A DNA stretch of 32,865 nucleotides from Euzebyales bacterium (GTDB taxonomy: Bacteria > Actinomycetota > Nitriliruptoria > Euzebyales > JAHELV01). The DNA lies in the NCBI GenBank assembly GCA_035461305.1, contig DATHVN010000188.1:1-32865 (forward strand). Reading direction: 5' to 3'. The notes beneath the pieces were generated by a model. It saw nothing but the letters and a program-made list of their open reading frames with translations. It was not told the origin of the DNA and searched no databases. The position numbers were made by a program, and so were the translations under genes. Each line of letters starts with the position of its first letter. The first letter of the stretch is position 1. Positions 18,420-27,485 of this stretch are shown piece after piece.

Positions 18420-19721
18420 TCAGCACCGCAGCTCGAGGTCCTTGCCGCGGCGACGCGAGAGGTCGGACAGGCCGCCCACCACCACCGCGGGCGACATCGG
18501 CTCCAGTCGCCGTCCGTCGCGGCGGCGCAGGCTCACCGTGCCATCGGCAGCTTCGCGGTCACCGATGACTCCGGCGAACGGGACGCCGCGCTCGTGGGCG
18601 TGGCGGATCCGCGCACCCAGCGAGTGCCGTGCCTCGACGACCTCAGCGCGCAGGCCCGCGCCCGCCGCCTCCGCGACCACAGCCTGCGCAACCCCGTGGT
18701 GGACGGCGTCGACAGGGAGCAACGCCAGCTGCACCGGCGCCAGCCACACGGGGAACCGACCCCGGTACCACTCGATCAGGTGAGCGACCAGGCGCTCCAT
18801 GGTCGAGATCAGCGACCGGTGGATCACGACGGGCTGTTCGAGTCCCCCGTCAGCCGCGCGGTACGACAGCTCGAAGACGCTCGGCAGATGGAAGTCGACC
18901 TGGACAGTCGACAGAGTCAGCTCGTGACCCTGGGCGTCACGGACCTGCACGTCGATCTTCGGTCCGTAGAAGGCGGCCTCGTCGGGTGCCTCGTCCCAGT
19001 CGGCACCGTCGGCCGCCAGCGTCGCCCGCAGGGCATGCTGTGCGCGGTCCCACATCGCCGGAGCCTCGACGTAGCTGCCCTGCGGTCCGCACAGCGACAG
19101 GCGCAGCCGATGGTGGTCGATGCCGAGCACCGCGTACGCGCGGCGGATCAGCCCGAGGACCTCGGCGACCTCCGATGCGACCTGGCCCGGTGCGACGAAG
19201 ACGTGCGCGTCGTTGAGGGTCATCGCACGGACGCGGCTGAGCCCACCCAGCACGCCAGAGCGCTCGTAGCGGAACATCGTGCCCAGCTCGGACAGCCGCA
19301 CGGGGAGGTCCCGGTAGCTGTGCTGGCGCGACGCGTAGATCAGCAGGTGGTGCGGGCAGTTGCTGGGTCGCAGGACGAGCTGCTCGCCGCCGACGTCCAT
19401 CGGTGGGAACATGTCGTCATCGGAAGTGCTGCAGGTGACCGGAGCGCTCGTACAGCTCGGGCTAGCCCAGCACCGGGCTGAACACGCGCTGGTACCCAGC
19501 GTCGCGCTCGAGGTCGACGATGTACCGCTCGAGCTGCTCGCGGATCACCGCGCCGGAGCGGGCAGCCACAACGGCAGACCGGAGCCGACCAACTCATCGG
19601 AGGTGAACAGATCGAGCCGCCGGCCAAGCCGTCGATGGTCGCGCCTGTCGACCGGCTCGCGGACGTCGGGCGGGTCGTGGGCTGCGACGGCGGGTGACGG
19701 AGGGTGGGGCGCATCGGGCAT
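18420..19721 (-). pseudogene. thrS: Threonyl-tRNA synthetase lacking TGS/editing domains, interrupted
   Basis: Charges tRNA-Thr. The catalytic core starts only about 28 residues from the [23 protein letters not shown]. The N-terminal TGS and editing domains of the usual 650-aa enzyme are absent. A 1-bp loss near 19558, an in-frame TAG at 19462-19464 (where GKPELYERSG would be expected) and a 2-bp loss near 19420 interrupt it. From 19412 the frame is clean for 330 residues, with MFPPMDVGGEQLVLRPSNCP, motif 2, the zinc ligands Cys, His and His (NCPHH, RQHSYRDLP, VIHRSLI), and the anticodon-binding domain. GAGAGG lies 7 nt before the ATG. Probably a second ThrRS; the full-length copy would be elsewhere. 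Confidence 0.8.
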
Positions 19722-19761
19722 CGATCATCCTCTCGGGCGGGGACCGACCTCGGACGCGCGA

Positions 19762-19788
19762 ACGCCCCGGGGTCCGGCCCCGGGGCGT
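19762..19788 (-). terminator. Attenuator hairpin in the thrS leader
   Basis: A perfect 11-bp GC stem (19762-19772 with 19778-19788) with a 5-nt loop lies between the Thr-rich leader peptide and the thrS start. Its upstream arm on the minus strand is closely imitated by a segment inside the leader ORF, which could allow alternative pairing. Confidence 0.72.
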
Positions 19789-19809
19789 GACGGTTCTCCG
19801 TATGGTGCG

Positions 19810-19875
19810 CTAGCGCGACGATCCGGCCTCGGGGGCGTGCTCCGTGGCCGTCGTGGTGCGTGCGTGGTGATGCAT
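19810..19875 (-). CDS. Threonine-rich leader peptide of thrS, 21 aa
   Basis: A complete mini-ORF starting MHHHARTTTATEH and ending GSSR with TAG. It has four Thr codons (ACC ACG ACG GCC ACG) in five positions. It is preceded by TAGAGT ending 6 nt before the ATG, so it is probably leaderless, and is followed 21 nt later by a strong hairpin and then thrS. This is the layout of ribosome-mediated attenuation: stalling at Thr codons when charged tRNA-Thr is scarce would favour read-through. The three His codons (CAT CAC CAC) could add a second input or be chance. Confidence 0.65.
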   Translation of the reverse strand: MHHHARTTTATEHAPEAGSSR

Positions 19876-19881
19876 GGCCCC

Positions 19882-19887
19882 ACTCTA
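19882..19887 (-). promoter_or_regulatory. -10 hexamer TAGAGT of the thrS leader
   Basis: Ends 6 nt before the leader-peptide ATG, giving a transcript that begins at or next to that codon. It is back-to-back with TATTGT (19907-19912) that could serve the divergent receiver-flavoprotein gene. Confidence 0.5.
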
Positions 19888-19952
19888 CCGCCTGCCCGCC
19901 GCGCGCTATTGTTGCCCGGTCGTTCCCACTCCGCCGTAGCCAGGGGCGAGCA

Positions 19953-21614
19953 ATGGGTCGGTCCGTGATCATGACCGTGGACGACGACGCGAGCGTGTCT
20001 CGGGCCATCGCGCGGGATCTGCGCCGCCGCTACGGCGAGCACCACCGCATCGTGCGCGCCGAGTCCGGGCTCGACGCCCTCGACGCGCTGCGCGAGCTCG
20101 TGGCCCGGGGTGAGCCGATCGCCGTCCTGCTGGCCGACCACCGCATGCCGGGCATGAAAGGCGTCGAGTTCCTCGAGCGGGCGATGGACATCGCGCCGAC
20201 CGCCAAGCGTGCCCTGTTGACGGCCTACGCCGACACCGGCGCGGCCATCGCAGCGATCAACACGGTCGACCTCGACAACTACCTGCTCAAGCCGTGGGAC
20301 CCGCCCGAGCAGCAGCTGTATCCGGTGCTCGACGAGCTGCTCGATGCGTTCGCGGCGACGGAGCGGCCGGCGTTCGAGGGCGTGCGGGTCGTCGGTCACC
20401 GCTGGTCGTTGCCGTCCAACGAGGTCAAGGAGTTCCTCGCCAGCAACGGCGTGCCGTTCGAGTGGCTGGACGTCGAAGGCGAGCCGGCGCGGCGGCTGCT
20501 CGAGGCGGCGCGGGCGACCGACGACGATCTGCCCGTCGTCGTCGCGCCGAGCGGTCAGGTGCTGCGGGCGCCGACGACGCGCGACCTGGCCGGCGAGATC
20601 GGCCTGTCGACGTCGGCCGCCCGTCCGTTCTATGACCTCGTGATCGTCGGCGGCGGACCGGCTGGCCTCGGCGCTGCGGTCTACGGTGCGTCGGAGGGCC
20701 TGCGCACGCTGCTTGTCGAACGCTCCGCCACCGGCGGGCAGGCGGGCCAGAGCTCGCGCATCGAGAACTACCTCGGATTCCCGGGCGGCATCAACGGCGG
20801 CGAGCTGGCGCGGCGGGCCAGCAGCCAGGCGCTGCGGCTCGAGGCCGAGATCCTCAACGCCAGCAAGGTCACCGGCATCTCGTCGCGTGGCGCGGCGCAC
20901 GTCGTGGCGCTGGCCGACGGCTCGGAGGTGTCGGCGCAGGCGTGCATCGTGGCCACGGGCGTCGCCTACCGGCGCCTGCCGGCGGGCGGCGCCGACCGCT
21001 TCACGGGTCGCGGCATCTACTACGGCGCGGCCACCCACGAGGCCGTCAACTGCAGGGACGAGCACGTGTACGTCGTGGGCGGCGCGAACTCGGCGGGTCA
21101 GGCGGCGGTCCACTTCAGCAGGTATGCATCGGAGGTCACCGTGCTGGTCCGCGGCGACTCGCTGCACCGCGGCATGTCGCAGTACCTGATCGACCAGATC
21201 GGCCGCGTCGACCGCATCACCGTGCGGGCCTGCACCGAGGTCGCCAGCGTGGACGGCGACGGCCACCTCGAGTCGCTCGTGCTGCGCGACTCGTTGACCG
21301 GCGAGCACGACGCCGTCGAGACGAGCCACCTGTTCGTCTTCATCGGCGCGTCGCCGAGCACCGACTGGCTGGGCGATGGTGTCGTGCGCGACGAGCGTGG
21401 GTTCGTGCTCACCGGTCCCGACCTGATGCGCGACGGCAGGCCGCCCGCGGGGTGGACGCCCGAGCGCGAGCCCTACTACCTGGAGACCAGCGCGCCGGGT
21501 GTGTTCGCCGCGGGTGACGTGCGCCACCAGTCGGTCAAGCGGGTGGCGTCGGCGGTCGGCGAGGGTGCGATGGCGGTGACGCTGGTGCACCGCTACCTGG
21601 AGGGATCGTCGTGA
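19953..21614 (+). CDS. Fused response regulator / glutaredoxin-like / TrxB-like flavoprotein
   Basis: A 553-aa three-part protein. Residues 1-125 form a receiver domain with acidic D10-D12, phosphoacceptor D62 (LLADHRMPG), T90 and K113. Residues about 143-218 resemble a glutaredoxin fold (GVRVVGHRW, WLDVEGEP, LPVVVAPSGQVLRAPT), but the CPxC motif is replaced by WSLPS. Residues 226-553 are a TrxB-like FAD/NAD(P) oxidoreductase (DLVIVGGGPAGLGAA, VYVVGGANSAGQAA, GVFAAGDVRHQSVKRV). The CxxC of thioredoxin reductase is replaced by GAAT (about 358-361), so it cannot act as a classical disulfide reductase. The 3' end overlaps the histidine kinase by 4 nt (GTGA). Phosphorylation probably controls flavoprotein activity, an inference. 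Confidence 0.85.
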   Translation: MGRSVIMTVDDDASVSRAIARDLRRRYGEHHRIVRAESGLDALDALRELVARGEPIAVLLADHRMPGMKGVEFLERAMDIAPTAKRALLTAYADTGAAIAAINTVDLDNYLLKPWDPPEQQLYPVLDELLDAFAATERPAFEGVRVVGHRWSLPSNEVKEFLASNGVPFEWLDVEGEPARRLLEAARATDDDLPVVVAPSGQVLRAPTTRDLAGEIGLSTSAARPFYDLVIVGGGPAGLGAAVYGASEGLRTLLVERSATGGQAGQSSRIENYLGFPGGINGGELARRASSQALRLEAEILNASKVTGISSRGAAHVVALADGSEVSAQACIVATGVAYRRLPAGGADRFTGRGIYYGAATHEAVNCRDEHVYVVGGANSAGQAAVHFSRYASEVTVLVRGDSLHRGMSQYLIDQIGRVDRITVRACTEVASVDGDGHLESLVLRDSLTGEHDAVETSHLFVFIGASPSTDWLGDGVVRDERGFVLTGPDLMRDGRPPAGWTPEREPYYLETSAPGVFAAGDVRHQSVKRVASAVGEGAMAVTLVHRYLEGSS

Positions 21615-23044
21615 CGTCGGAGCTTGGCGAGGAACTGCGCACGACTTTCCTGTTCGAGCGGCTGTCGGACGAGCAGCTCGACTGGCTGGTCGAGCGCGGC
21701 GAGGTCTGCACGTTCGACCGCGGCGCGCACGTGTACGACGAGGGCGAGCCTGGGGAGCACTTCTACGTGCTGCTCGACGGCGGCGTGCGCTTCACGCGCC
21801 AGGTCGGTGCCGACGTCATCGAGCTCCCTGAGACCACGCAGCGTGGCGTGTATGCGGGCGCGACCCAGGCGGTCATCAGCCGCAGCGTCGATACGTACCT
21901 CAACAGCCTGCTGACCACGCGCCCGTCGCGGTTCTACCGGCTGCCGACCGTCGACTTCGCCGACTTCCTGCACCGTTGGTTCCCGATGGCGGTGCACCTG
22001 CTGGAGGGCCTGTTCATCGGGGTGCGCAACAGCGAAGCGATGGTCCGGCAGCACGAGCAGCTGACCGCCCTCGGCGCGCTGTCGGCGGGACTCGCCCATG
22101 AGCTGAACAACCCGTCGTCGGCGGCGATGCGTGCCACCGGGCAGCTGCGCGACCGGGTGGCGGCCATGCGTCACAAGCTGGCGATGCTCGCCGACGGACG
22201 GTTGTCGGCCGACGACCTCGGCGACCTGGTCGCCGCGCAGGAGCGCGTGGTGGAGCTGGCCGCGAAGGCCCCCCGGCGGTCGGCGCTCGCCGAGTCGGAG
22301 GCCGAGGACGACTTGACCGACTGGCTGGACGCCCACGACGTGGCGGGCAGTTGGGAGATCGCGGCCGTGTTCGCCGCCGCCGGCGTGGAACGCGCGTGGC
22401 TGGCCGACCTCGCCGGGCAGGTCCACCCGGCGATGCTCGAGCCCGCGTTGCGGTGGCTGACGTACACCCTCGAGACCGAGTCGCTGATGACCGAGATCGA
22501 GGAGGCCACCGGTCGGATCTCGACGCTGGTCACCGCGGTCAAGCAGTACTCCCACATGGACCGCACGCCCTTCGCCGACGTCGCCGTGACGGAAGGGCTC
22601 GACAGCACGCTGACGCTGCTGGGCCACAAGCTCGCGACCATCGACGTGCGCCGCGACTACCCGGACGAGGTGCCGGTAGTGCCCGGCCACGCCGGCGAGC
22701 TGAACCAGGTATGGACCAACCTGATCGACAACGCCGCGCACGCGATGGACGGCGAGGGTGTGCTCACGGTGTCCGTACGGCCGCGCGACGCCGGTGTCGA
22801 CGTGGTCATCGGCGACACCGGTCCCGGGATTCCCGGGGACGTTCGGCCGCGGATCTTCGAGGCGTTCTTCACGACGAAGCCGGCCGGCGAGGGTTCCGGG
22901 CTGGGACTCGAGATCGCCCACAGGATCGTCACCCAGCGTCATCGCGGCAGCATCGCGGTCGACTCGGAGCCGGGCCGCACGCGGGTGCGCGTGTGGCTGC
23001 CCGGCGCCGCGATGCCGGTGCCCCGCGCACCGGACCTCGCCTAG
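21611..23044 (+). CDS. Sensor histidine kinase with cyclic-nucleotide-binding domain
   Basis: A soluble 477-aa kinase. Residues about 10-120 are a cNMP-binding (CAP-ED) fold (FERLSDEQLDWL, VYDEGEPGEHFYVLLDGGV). The dimerisation/phosphorylation helix carries H163 in LGALSAGLAHELNNPSSA. The catalytic ATPase has the N box ELNQVWTNLIDNAAHAM, G1 DTGPGIP, F box FEAFFTTKP and G2 GSGLGLEIA. Between them is a long helical insert (about 175-300). No membrane segment is seen. It starts GTG inside the stop of the receiver-flavoprotein gene with GGAGGG just upstream, so that fused receiver is its likely partner. Its stop shares CTAG with the convergent antiporter gene. Confidence 0.92.
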   Translation: MTSELGEELRTTFLFERLSDEQLDWLVERGEVCTFDRGAHVYDEGEPGEHFYVLLDGGVRFTRQVGADVIELPETTQRGVYAGATQAVISRSVDTYLNSLLTTRPSRFYRLPTVDFADFLHRWFPMAVHLLEGLFIGVRNSEAMVRQHEQLTALGALSAGLAHELNNPSSAAMRATGQLRDRVAAMRHKLAMLADGRLSADDLGDLVAAQERVVELAAKAPRRSALAESEAEDDLTDWLDAHDVAGSWEIAAVFAAAGVERAWLADLAGQVHPAMLEPALRWLTYTLETESLMTEIEEATGRISTLVTAVKQYSHMDRTPFADVAVTEGLDSTLTLLGHKLATIDVRRDYPDEVPVVPGHAGELNQVWTNLIDNAAHAMDGEGVLTVSVRPRDAGVDVVIGDTGPGIPGDVRPRIFEAFFTTKPAGEGSGLGLEIAHRIVTQRHRGSIAVDSEPGRTRVRVWLPGAAMPVPRAPDLA

Positions 23045-25110
23045 GCCGGGACGTCCTCGGCCAGCTGTCCGTCGACCCGCCTGCGGTCGACGTAGCACCA
23101 TGCCCAGTCGTCGTCCGGCTCGGCCGACGCGACTGCTGGATGGCCGGTGTCGCGGTGGTGGGCCGCTGCGTGGCGGTTGGGCGACGAGTCGCAGCAGCCC
23201 ACGTACCCGCATGTCAGGCAGATGCGTAGGTGCAGCCACCGACCTCCCGTCCGCAGGCAATCCTCGCAGCCGGGTGCGCTGGGCGTCACCGGTGCGATGT
23301 CGGCGAGGTGGACACATGCCTCCCCGGTCGGGTGGAAGCTCACGGGTTGGTCGGGGTCGACGACGGCCCTCGACCCGTCGCGTGCCAGATCGCCGCTCCA
23401 GCCGACGTGGCGGACGCGCTTGACCTCGGCTGCGATGGCCGCGGGGGCCAGGCCGTAGCGCTCGAGCACCCGCACCGCAACGCCCAGCGCCGACGCGTCC
23501 TCGGCGGTCACGACGTCGTCGACGCCGAGTCCGGCGGCGCTCGCACCGTCGGCGACGCGGGCGATGACAGGCACGCCCGGTGCCACGACACCGGCGGTCG
23601 CGGCGATGCGCGCGACGGCGTCCGGCTCGTCGTCTGCGATCACGAGGCACCGCGCATCGGGCAGCGCGGCGGCCTCCAGCGTCGCCCGCCGCGTGGCGTC
23701 GCCCCGCAGCACGGCATACCCGAGGTCCTCAGCTTCCGATGCCCCCGTCGGCGACAGCGTCGTGGTCACGAAGGGGATGCCGTTGCGGTCCAGCAGTGCC
23801 GCCAGCGACCGCGCGGCCGCCCCGTAGCCGGCCATGACGACGTGGCCGGTCAGCGCTTCCGGTCGCCCGTCGAGGTCCTCATCGAGCACGGCCGTCCGCC
23901 GCGCCGCGAGCCGTGTCGCCAGCCGGTGGCCCGCCGACGACATGGCGGGCGTCGCCACCATCAGCACGACGGTGGCCGCGATGAAGGTCTGGCTGCCAGC
24001 ATCGCCCAGCCCGGCCGGCGAGAGACCGGCCGATCGACCCACCCCCTCGAGCACGAACGAGAACTCGCCGATCTGCGCCAATCCGAAGGCGGCGACCGCC
24101 GCGATCGGCGCAGGCGCACGCAGTGCCGCGACGGCGACGCCGGTGGTGACCAGCTTGATCGCCGCCACCACCACGACGACCGCGAGCACCAGTGGCAGGT
24201 TCGACCGCAGGAACGCCGGGTCGAGCAGCATCCCGATGGACAGGAAGAACACGGCGCTGAACAGCGCCTGCAGCGGGATGACCTCGCCGAGCGCCTGCAG
24301 GTCGAACGCCGAGTCGCCCACCAGCAGCCCGGCCAGGAACGCACCAAGCGTCACCGACCCGATCAGTAGCCCGCTGACGTACGCAGTGCCGATGCAGATC
24401 GCGATGACGACCAGCAGGAAGACCTCCTGGGAGCACGACCGCGCCACCGCCTCCAGCAGCCGGGGCATCACCCGCCTGGCGCCGAACAGCACGGCCGCCA
24501 CCACCAGGGCCGCGCGGCCCAGAGCGATCACGATATCGACCGCGGTACCGCCGTCACCAGCGAGCATCGGCACGATGAGCACGAACGCGACGATCGCCAG
24601 ATCCTGGAAGATCAGCAGCGCGATCTGCACGCGGCCGTCGCGCGTGTCTGTGCGGCCCCGCTCGGCGAGCAGCTTCAGCACGATGGCCGTCGACGACAGC
24701 GCGACCAGCATCCCGCTGAACAGCGCATCGGGCGCGGAGGCGCCGACCGCGAGGCACAGACCTGCGGTCGCGGCGATCGCCAGGCTCACCTGTAGGCCGC
24801 CGCCACCAACGATGAGCCGCCGGATCGCGAACAGCCGATCCAGTGAGAACTCGATGCCGATGGTGAACAGCAGCAGGATCACTCCGAGCTCCGCTGCCGC
24901 GTTGACGGTCTCGATCGAGCGGACCAGCCCGACGGCGTTGGGACCGATGACAACGCCGGCCACCAGGAACCCGACGATGGGGACCTGGCGCAGCCGACTT
25001 GCAAGGTATGCAGCCACCGCCGCGGCGATCAGCAGGGCGGCGACCTCGGTCAGGAACGGGGGCGCACCCGTGCCCGCAGCAGCGGCTGCGGCCAGCGGAG
25101 GAGCACCCAT
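23041..25110 (-). CDS. CPA2-type cation:proton antiporter with RCK domain and UBP-type zinc finger
   Basis: A 689-aa membrane protein. Residues about 15-400 form the KefB/GerN-type exchanger with about a dozen helices (VPIVGFLVAGVVIGPNAVGL, LLLFTIGIEFSLDRL, LLIFQDLAIV, FGLAQIGEFSFVLEG). About 410-560 is a TrkA-N/RCK nucleotide-binding domain (GHVVMAGYGAAARSL, VLRGDATRRATLEAA). About 599-675 is a UBP-type zinc finger with C599, H601, C615, C618, C631, C634 and several His (CVHL, GCEDCL, ICLTCGYVGCC, HAAAHHRDTGHPA). UBP fingers bind ubiquitin C-termini in eukaryotes; their bacterial ligand is unknown. Cation specificity is not determinable. It is convergent with the histidine kinase; TAGGGT 8 nt before the ATG suggests a leaderless start. 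Confidence 0.9.
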   Translation of the reverse strand: MGAPPLAAAAAAGTGAPPFLTEVAALLIAAAVAAYLASRLRQVPIVGFLVAGVVIGPNAVGLVRSIETVNAAAELGVILLLFTIGIEFSLDRLFAIRRLIVGGGGLQVSLAIAATAGLCLAVGASAPDALFSGMLVALSSTAIVLKLLAERGRTDTRDGRVQIALLIFQDLAIVAFVLIVPMLAGDGGTAVDIVIALGRAALVVAAVLFGARRVMPRLLEAVARSCSQEVFLLVVIAICIGTAYVSGLLIGSVTLGAFLAGLLVGDSAFDLQALGEVIPLQALFSAVFFLSIGMLLDPAFLRSNLPLVLAVVVVVAAIKLVTTGVAVAALRAPAPIAAVAAFGLAQIGEFSFVLEGVGRSAGLSPAGLGDAGSQTFIAATVVLMVATPAMSSAGHRLATRLAARRTAVLDEDLDGRPEALTGHVVMAGYGAAARSLAALLDRNGIPFVTTTLSPTGASEAEDLGYAVLRGDATRRATLEAAALPDARCLVIADDEPDAVARIAATAGVVAPGVPVIARVADGASAAGLGVDDVVTAEDASALGVAVRVLERYGLAPAAIAAEVKRVRHVGWSGDLARDGSRAVVDPDQPVSFHPTGEACVHLADIAPVTPSAPGCEDCLRTGGRWLHLRICLTCGYVGCCDSSPNRHAAAHHRDTGHPAVASAEPDDDWAWCYVDRRRVDGQLAEDVPA

Positions 25111-25118
25111 CGCAGCTC

Positions 25119-25124
25119 ACCCTA
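25119..25124 (-). promoter_or_regulatory. -10 hexamer TAGGGT of the antiporter gene
   Basis: Ends 8 nt before the ATG at 25110 and lacks a convincing Shine-Dalgarno sequence after it. Confidence 0.4.
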
Positions 25125-25203
25125 ACCTCGTTGGGCACGGCCGGCTTCCCAATCGTCGTCACCACTCTTCCCCGGTTCCCGTCCGTGGCGGCCGAGGACG
25201 GGA

Positions 25204-25650
25204 TCATCGGGTCGACGACTGTCGCTGGTAGGCCGGTACGTCACAGGCGTGGGTGTAGTCGATGGCCGCCCAGAACCGGTCGGCCTCGGGGTTGCCGTCG
25301 AGCACGAGCAGCAGAGCATCCTCGGCGCCCATGTCAGTCAGTGCCCGCGTGAAGTCGTCAACGAGCGCCGAGGCGACGCCCTGTCGGCGGTGGTCGGGAT
25401 GCGTCGCCAGTCGTGACACCGTCGCGACCCGCCCATCGAACGAGCCGAGCAGCGCACCGACGATCTTGCCGCCGCTGTCGGTGTCCATCGCGACCAGGAA
25501 CAGCTCGGGTGCCCGCAGCAGCATCCGCTCCATCTCGTTGCGGAAGCCGCGTGGCGACGGCACGAGGCCGCAGTCGGTCCACAGATCCGCGACCTCGTTG
25601 AGGTCGAACGAGCGTGCGCGACGGACGCGGAGGACGCGGGGATCGGGCAT
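25204..25650 (-). CDS. GNAT family N-acetyltransferase
   Basis: Acetyl-CoA-dependent transferase of 148 aa. It starts with RVLRVRRARSFDLNEVADLW, shows FLVAMDTDSGGKIVGALLGS (strands 2-4) and the acetyl-CoA motif A VSRLATHPDHRRQGVASAL, followed by ALLLVLDGNPEADRFWAAI, where GNAT proteins place the fourth helix and fifth strand. The fold resembles bacterial proteins of the YpeA (unknown substrate) type. The C-terminus is slightly short and ends DVPAYQRQSSTR. It sits 93 bp upstream of the antiporter on the same strand and is divergent from the aldolase gene. Confidence 0.88.
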   Translation of the reverse strand: MPDPRVLRVRRARSFDLNEVADLWTDCGLVPSPRGFRNEMERMLLRAPELFLVAMDTDSGGKIVGALLGSFDGRVATVSRLATHPDHRRQGVASALVDDFTRALTDMGAEDALLLVLDGNPEADRFWAAIDYTHACDVPAYQRQSSTR

Positions 25651-25796
25651 GGATGGTCCGCGGGGATCGGATCACATGTCGCGCGGATTCTACGGGTCGC
25701 GGCGAGCGGAGATGATCCTGACGCGAATGGATTCCGGATGACCGAGGGCTTGTGCCTCGGGTTACGATCAGCGCAGTCGTCCAGGATGGAGCCATC

Positions 25797-26834
<1,038 letters not shown>

Positions 26835-26850
26835 GCGCCGCCCGCGCTGC

Positions 26851-27306
26851 GTGAGCGGGCATCCGACCGTCATCCACGAGCGCGTCGCGCAGGCGCGCGA
26901 CGGGGACAACCCGACCGTCATCGCCCGGATGGCATCGGGTTGGGCGGTCCTCGGCGATCACCAGTTCCTTCCGGGGTACGCGCTGCTCCTGCCGGACCCC
27001 GTGGTGGTGCACGTGACCGACCTCGACCCCGGACGGCGAGCCCGATACCTGCTTGACATGACACGCGTTGGCGAGGCGCTGCTCGAGGTGACGGACAGCT
27101 ACCGGATCAACTACGAGATCCTGGGCAACACCGCACCGGCGCTGCACGCGCACGTCTTCGCGCGCTACCTGTGGGAGCCGGACGAACACCGCGCCGTGCC
27201 GGTGTGGTCCTACCCTGCCGAGACCCTGCGCACCGTGCCGTTCTCATTGGAAGAGCACGGCGGACTGCGCGGCGCGCTCGCCGATGTGCTGGCGCAGGAT
27301 GGTTGA
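26851..27306 (+). CDS. HIT-domain protein
   Basis: A 151-aa member of the histidine-triad nucleotide hydrolase/transferase superfamily. It has VIARMASGWAVLGDHQFLPG (the substrate-side strand), YALLLPDPVVVHVTDLD, and the triad segment ALHAHVFARY, where the usual HxHxH reads HAHVF: the third His is Phe. It starts with GTG, 16 bp after the aldolase stop, with no clear ribosome site, so translation may depend on read-through from the aldolase gene. Substrate unknown; dinucleoside polyphosphates are typical for the family. A hairpin at 27410-27437 is the likely transcript end. Confidence 0.78.
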   Translation: MSGHPTVIHERVAQARDGDNPTVIARMASGWAVLGDHQFLPGYALLLPDPVVVHVTDLDPGRRARYLLDMTRVGEALLEVTDSYRINYEILGNTAPALHAHVFARYLWEPDEHRAVPVWSYPAETLRTVPFSLEEHGGLRGALADVLAQDG

Positions 27307-27409
27307 CACCCGCACCCTGGCGGAGGATCATCGGGCGCCGATGTAGACCCCTCGGCGACGCTCGTGGTGGTCCGCGCAGTGCGGGCGGCCGGCGCGTCGT
27401 CGACGCGAC

Positions 27410-27437
27410 CGCAGGCCGTCACCACGGACGGCCTGCG
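27410..27437. terminator. Hairpin after the aldolase-HIT pair
   Basis: An 11-bp perfect stem (27410-27420 with 27427-27437) with loop ACCACG, about 100 bp after the HIT stop. The remainder of 27307-27485 shows nothing else. Confidence 0.65.
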
Positions 27438-27485
27438 CCACCCCCGTGCGAGGTGCCGGTCGTCACGCCGACACTGGAGCACCTT

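Noticed and set aside
19741-19880. A T-box riboswitch for thrS
   Set aside because: No T-box core sequence or specifier-loop arrangement could be seen; the Thr-rich mini-ORF explains the leader better.
19725-21590. A 621-codon minus-strand open frame opposite the receiver-flavoprotein gene
   Set aside because: Composition is dominated by Arg, Val and Asp as expected from mirrored codons; the plus strand has clear domains.
21593-23650. A long minus-strand frame across the histidine kinase and the antiporter end
   Set aside because: Out of frame with the antiporter and antisense to the kinase; no recognisable domain.
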